7,633 nucleotides of DNA. It comes from Campylobacteraceae bacterium. Its GTDB lineage: Bacteria > Campylobacterota > Campylobacteria > Campylobacterales > Sulfurovaceae. Both the position numbers and the translations under genes were made by a program. This document shows positions 4,907 to 7,633 of the stretch, in pieces. The stretch covers positions 1 to 7,633 of the forward strand of contig JALVVQ010000267.1 of assembly GCA_027023325.1 (NCBI GenBank), given 5' to 3'. How positions within the stretch are numbered: the first letter of the stretch is position 1; each line of letters opens with the position of its first letter. Under the pieces are notes generated by a model, which saw only the letters and a list, made by a program, of their open reading frames with translations, did no database searches and was not told the origin of the DNA.

Positions 4907-7633
4907 ATGCATATCAAATTTATCTATATAAAACACTTTATGATCATTTTTGCTTTTGTGTGGCTGACAGCATGTGGCGGAGGCGGACATGAAGGTCTAC
5001 CACAAGAACAACAAATAGCATCAAGCCACATAGTTAACTATGTGAATAACAGTGCCGAGCCTCCTAAGGCAGTCGATTACAAGGCACTCGGCATAGGAGG
5101 TGTTACGGAGGAAAATATTGACTCCATCAATACCCTTGTCAAGGATTTGAGTATTGTCGATGTTGTTAGTATAACAGAGGCGATAGAAGCCTGGAGGACA
5201 ATAGTCCAGTATGCGCAAACTGATGGAGGCAGCAAGAAGCCAACAGAAATAGACTATAAAAGGATGGGAGTAATAGGTGTAAATACCAGCAATATAGATA
5301 CATTAAATACTCTCATAGCCAGAAGTGTACCTTTTGCTGTGGACTGTCAAAAAGAAATACAGAGTATCGTAGAGAGCATATCCTTGGTTGCCCCAGATCC
5401 CACCCCCACCTATACCCTTGCGTACACTGCAGGAACACATGGTGCACTTTCAGGCAGCACAAGCCAAACCGTAACACAGGGCGCAAATGGCACAGCAGTG
5501 ACAGCCACTGCTGATACCGGATACCATTTTACTTCTTGGAGTGACGGCAGCACACAAAACCCAAGAACAGACAGCAATATTCAAGCAGACCTGAGTGTGA
5601 CTGCAAACTTTGCCGCCAATCCCACAGTCTCTACTGCGAAAGCAACCTATAATCCAAATGAAACCGTTAGTGCTGATGTGGCAGGTTCTCTTTCTGGTGA
5701 CAAGGATTGGGTAGGGATTTATCCTGCCGATGCCAATAACAGTTGGTCCAATGTGATTGCCTGGAATTGGACAACGGGAGGTACTGTAGTGCTCAGTAGA
5801 GATAAAAAGCCAATGCCTGCAGGAGCGTATGAGGTAAGGCTCTTTTATCATAATTCAACTTCGAGTGTGGAAGCACGCTATCGCTTTACGGTGGCAGACA
5901 ATGACTATGCTTCTTTGGGTAATTATAATCCTGTAGCGTATGACAATGGCAAAACTGGTGACCAAAAATACATTGCCTATTACCCTGAAAATGGCATCAG
6001 TGTAGATATGCCTGTGGTGATGTTTATCAAAGGTGGTGGTTCTGCTACGATAGAAAGCTATAGTGGTATTATGCAGTTTTTGGCAAGTAAGGGGTACTTT
6101 GTTATAGGTGTTGATACTAATTCTTATGCAAGTTGGTATATTACTGGGAAACTGGAAATTGCTTTAAATGAAGTGAAAGCTATCTATGGGTTAAATGTAT
6201 CAAAACTTGCCATCATGGGGCACTCTTTGGGAGGAGGACAAGCCTTTTATGTGATAAAAAAGTTCCGTGATGACGGCTATGGAGATGCCGGAAGCTTAGC
6301 GCTTTCTATAGATGGTTGGTTTGCATTTAATATGGATGAAGTGGATATGAATCTGCTGGATAGCAAAGTCTCTTTTTTGCAGATGAATGGTATCAACGGT
6401 ACTGGAACAGATCCTAGAATACATTTAAAAATATGGAACCTTGCGACACAAGCAAATAGATCATTTTATACGCTTCCTAGCGCAAATCATAGTTATGTCG
6501 CGGGTGACTTGGCCAGTATATTGGGAAAAGATGACCTGCGTTTTATCATAGGAGCATTAACCTATGATGCTTTTCATGGTACGGATGAAGGGGCTCGGTC
6601 CATCCCCACAAACAATAAAGCAACCTACAATGATATTTTTGATGCGCTGGAAGCAGAAGATGCATATGATGGCGGAGACTGCGCGGGTATACAGTATAAT
6701 GCGATAGATATTATTGCACACAATGATATAGACTATTGCAACTTGAGCGCAACAGTAAAAAAGTATCCGGCGTTGACGACTATGGCAGAGCGCGCGACAG
6801 ATGACAGTGTGGCTAGACCTACAGTTGGCAACCCAACAATAGATCCCGTGTATAGTACTATTATAAAGATGGTAGATAAACCTGACCACTATACATCATC
6901 TTATCCAAAAGTACAAAATTGGAATGCTGACATGAGGCTGATGCGCATAGGCAACAGAATATATGATGCCAAGACGCTGAGCGAGTCTAATATTACTAAA
7001 AATAAAACAAATACTGAGGGCTATCATGCCTTATGCTCTAGAGCTTCTGACTATTTTCGTTGGTCAAACAGAGTGCCTCATAGATTTTATGTGCTCAATA
7101 GCTCTCACGCATTTATACAAGGGAAAATTACAGGCAATGATGTGAATTGCTCTACAGTTTTGGATGCTTTTTCTGAGTATGAAGTGGTACATATGGGGCC
7201 GCATGAGGGGAACATAGACTATGATGATAGATATGTAGTTTTTGTGGCCAAGAAACCCAATGATACTACCTTTTATGTGATACTGTACGACATACAAAAC
7301 AAAACAAGAGTCTGGACTAAAACAATGCCAGGGCAAAACTGGGAATGGGTGACTGAAAATGGCAGCAGTTTTTGGAAGCCCACGACACTTGACTGGCTCT
7401 CTGTCTCACCTTCTGGGAAGTATATCGTTTTCAACAATGATAATGCAGCTGCCAGTGGCTATACAGATGGTATGTATCGATATGATATGAATCTAACCAA
7501 CAGGGTTAAGTTGCAGTATGATTGGCATGGGGATCTTTATAGTGAAGGGGGGCATGGAGACATGGGGTATGACACAGAGGGCAATGAAGTTTTTGTGCAG
7601 TTTTTGAGTGGGCTTGGGGTCTATAGTTTCAAT
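4907..7633 (+). CDS. Large lipoprotein: repeats, alpha/beta hydrolase and beta-propeller (3' end missing)
   Basis: The frame is open for 909 codons to the window edge, so the C-terminus is unseen. Residues 1-23 form a lipoprotein signal peptide with lipobox LTAC (Cys23), followed by GGGG, so the mature protein is lipidated and exported. Residues 56-103 and 116-159 are two copies of a repeat beginning DYK-x-x-G, then a Gly-Val turn and N-I-D-x-(I/L)-N-T-L. Residues ~168-237 match the divergent InlB B-repeat type (GYHFTSWSDG, then VTANF). Residues ~238-330 form an Ig-like beta domain with DWVGIYP (267-273) and YEVRLFY (308-314). Residues ~335-557 are an alpha/beta hydrolase: GHSLGGG with nucleophile Ser440, probable Asp502 (TGTDPRI) and His528 (ANHSY), an arrangement like dienelactone-hydrolase and polyester-hydrolase relatives. 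From ~665 onward, repeated strand motifs (RIYDAKTL, YVVFVAKK, LSVSPSGKYIVF, GHGDMGYDTEGNEVFV) indicate a WD40/TolB-like propeller. The likely role is a cell-surface ester or polysaccharide-ester hydrolase; the substrate is unknown. Confidence 0.85.
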   Translation, partial: MHIKFIYIKHFMIIFAFVWLTACGGGGHEGLPQEQQIASSHIVNYVNNSAEPPKAVDYKALGIGGVTEENIDSINTLVKDLSIVDVVSITEAIEAWRTIVQYAQTDGGSKKPTEIDYKRMGVIGVNTSNIDTLNTLIARSVPFAVDCQKEIQSIVESISLVAPDPTPTYTLAYTAGTHGALSGSTSQTVTQGANGTAVTATADTGYHFTSWSDGSTQNPRTDSNIQADLSVTANFAANPTVSTAKATYNPNETVSADVAGSLSGDKDWVGIYPADANNSWSNVIAWNWTTGGTVVLSRDKKPMPAGAYEVRLFYHNSTSSVEARYRFTVADNDYASLGNYNPVAYDNGKTGDQKYIAYYPENGISVDMPVVMFIKGGGSATIESYSGIMQFLASKGYFVIGVDTNSYASWYITGKLEIALNEVKAIYGLNVSKLAIMGHSLGGGQAFYVIKKFRDDGYGDAGSLALSIDGWFAFNMDEVDMNLLDSKVSFLQMNGINGTGTDPRIHLKIWNLATQANRSFYTLPSANHSYVAGDLASILGKDDLRFIIGALTYDAFHGTDEGARSIPTNNKATYNDIFDALEAEDAYDGGDCAGIQYNAIDIIAHNDIDYCNLSATVKKYPALTTMAERATDDSVARPTVGNPTIDPVYSTIIKMVDKPDHYTSSYPKVQNWNADMRLMRIGNRIYDAKTLSESNITKNKTNTEGYHALCSRASDYFRWSNRVPHRFYVLNSSHAFIQGKITGNDVNCSTVLDAFSEYEVVHMGPHEGNIDYDDRYVVFVAKKPNDTTFYVILYDIQNKTRVWTKTMPGQNWEWVTENGSSFWKPTTLDWLSVSPSGKYIVFNNDNAAASGYTDGMYRYDMNLTNRVKLQYDWHGDLYSEGGHGDMGYDTEGNEVFVQFLSGLGVYSFN

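Noticed and set aside
5450..7336. Minus-strand open frames of 90-133 codons (5450-5851, 6557-6889, 7064-7336)
   Set aside because: They are antisense to the lipoprotein frame, rich in Cys, His and Ile from reversed codons, without ribosome binding sites or recognisable domains.

Overview
The window looks like chromosomal DNA of a Campylobacterota (epsilonproteobacterial) organism, probably a free-living type related to Sulfurovum or Sulfurimonas. This rests on the S21 protein, which has the epsilonproteobacterial form (MPGI start, RRYESRL end), on the nnr-purN gene pair that I recall also being adjacent in Campylobacter jejuni, and on the moderate, patchy base composition. Genus assignment is inference.

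Layout. Positions 1-199 (minus) hold the start of an AAA_14/DUF4143-type ATPase that runs off the left edge. Its upstream region (200-400) carries a TATAAT box and a 22-bp-period direct repeat (259-324) that looks like an operator. Positions 401-613 (minus) are rpsU, with a good promoter, a strong ribosome binding site and a weak terminator-like hairpin. The 137-bp gap 614-750 is divergent and serves rpsU on one strand and a three-gene plus-strand operon on the other. That operon is a DUF4153 multi-pass membrane protein (751-2685), the bifunctional NAD(P)H-hydrate repair enzyme Nnr (2682-4106) and glycinamide ribonucleotide formyltransferase PurN (4103-4669). Both junctions are 4-base GTGA overlaps, so the three are probably translationally coupled.

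Positions 4670-4906 contain no gene for a protein. They do contain a well-formed sigma70 promoter (TTGCTA, 17 bp, TACAAT with an extended -10 TG), followed by about 123 bases that can close on themselves through a 9-bp perfect helix (12 pairs with wobbles) and end near a run of six T. This is a candidate small RNA or cis-acting leader that I cannot place in any known family. From 4907 to the right edge runs a 909-codon open frame for a large lipoprotein. It has a lipobox Cys, two copies of a DYK-x-x-G repeat, an InlB-like B-repeat domain, a beta-sandwich with a DWVGIYP motif, an alpha/beta hydrolase with a GHSLGG serine elbow, and the beginning of a beta-propeller. It is incomplete at the window edge.

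The central operon is housekeeping (cofactor repair and purine synthesis), joined to a membrane protein of unknown role. The parts most worth a second look are the unassigned structured RNA, the hydrolase/propeller lipoprotein just downstream of it, and the repeat array in front of the ATPase gene. No mobile element, CRISPR array, tRNA or rRNA was seen.
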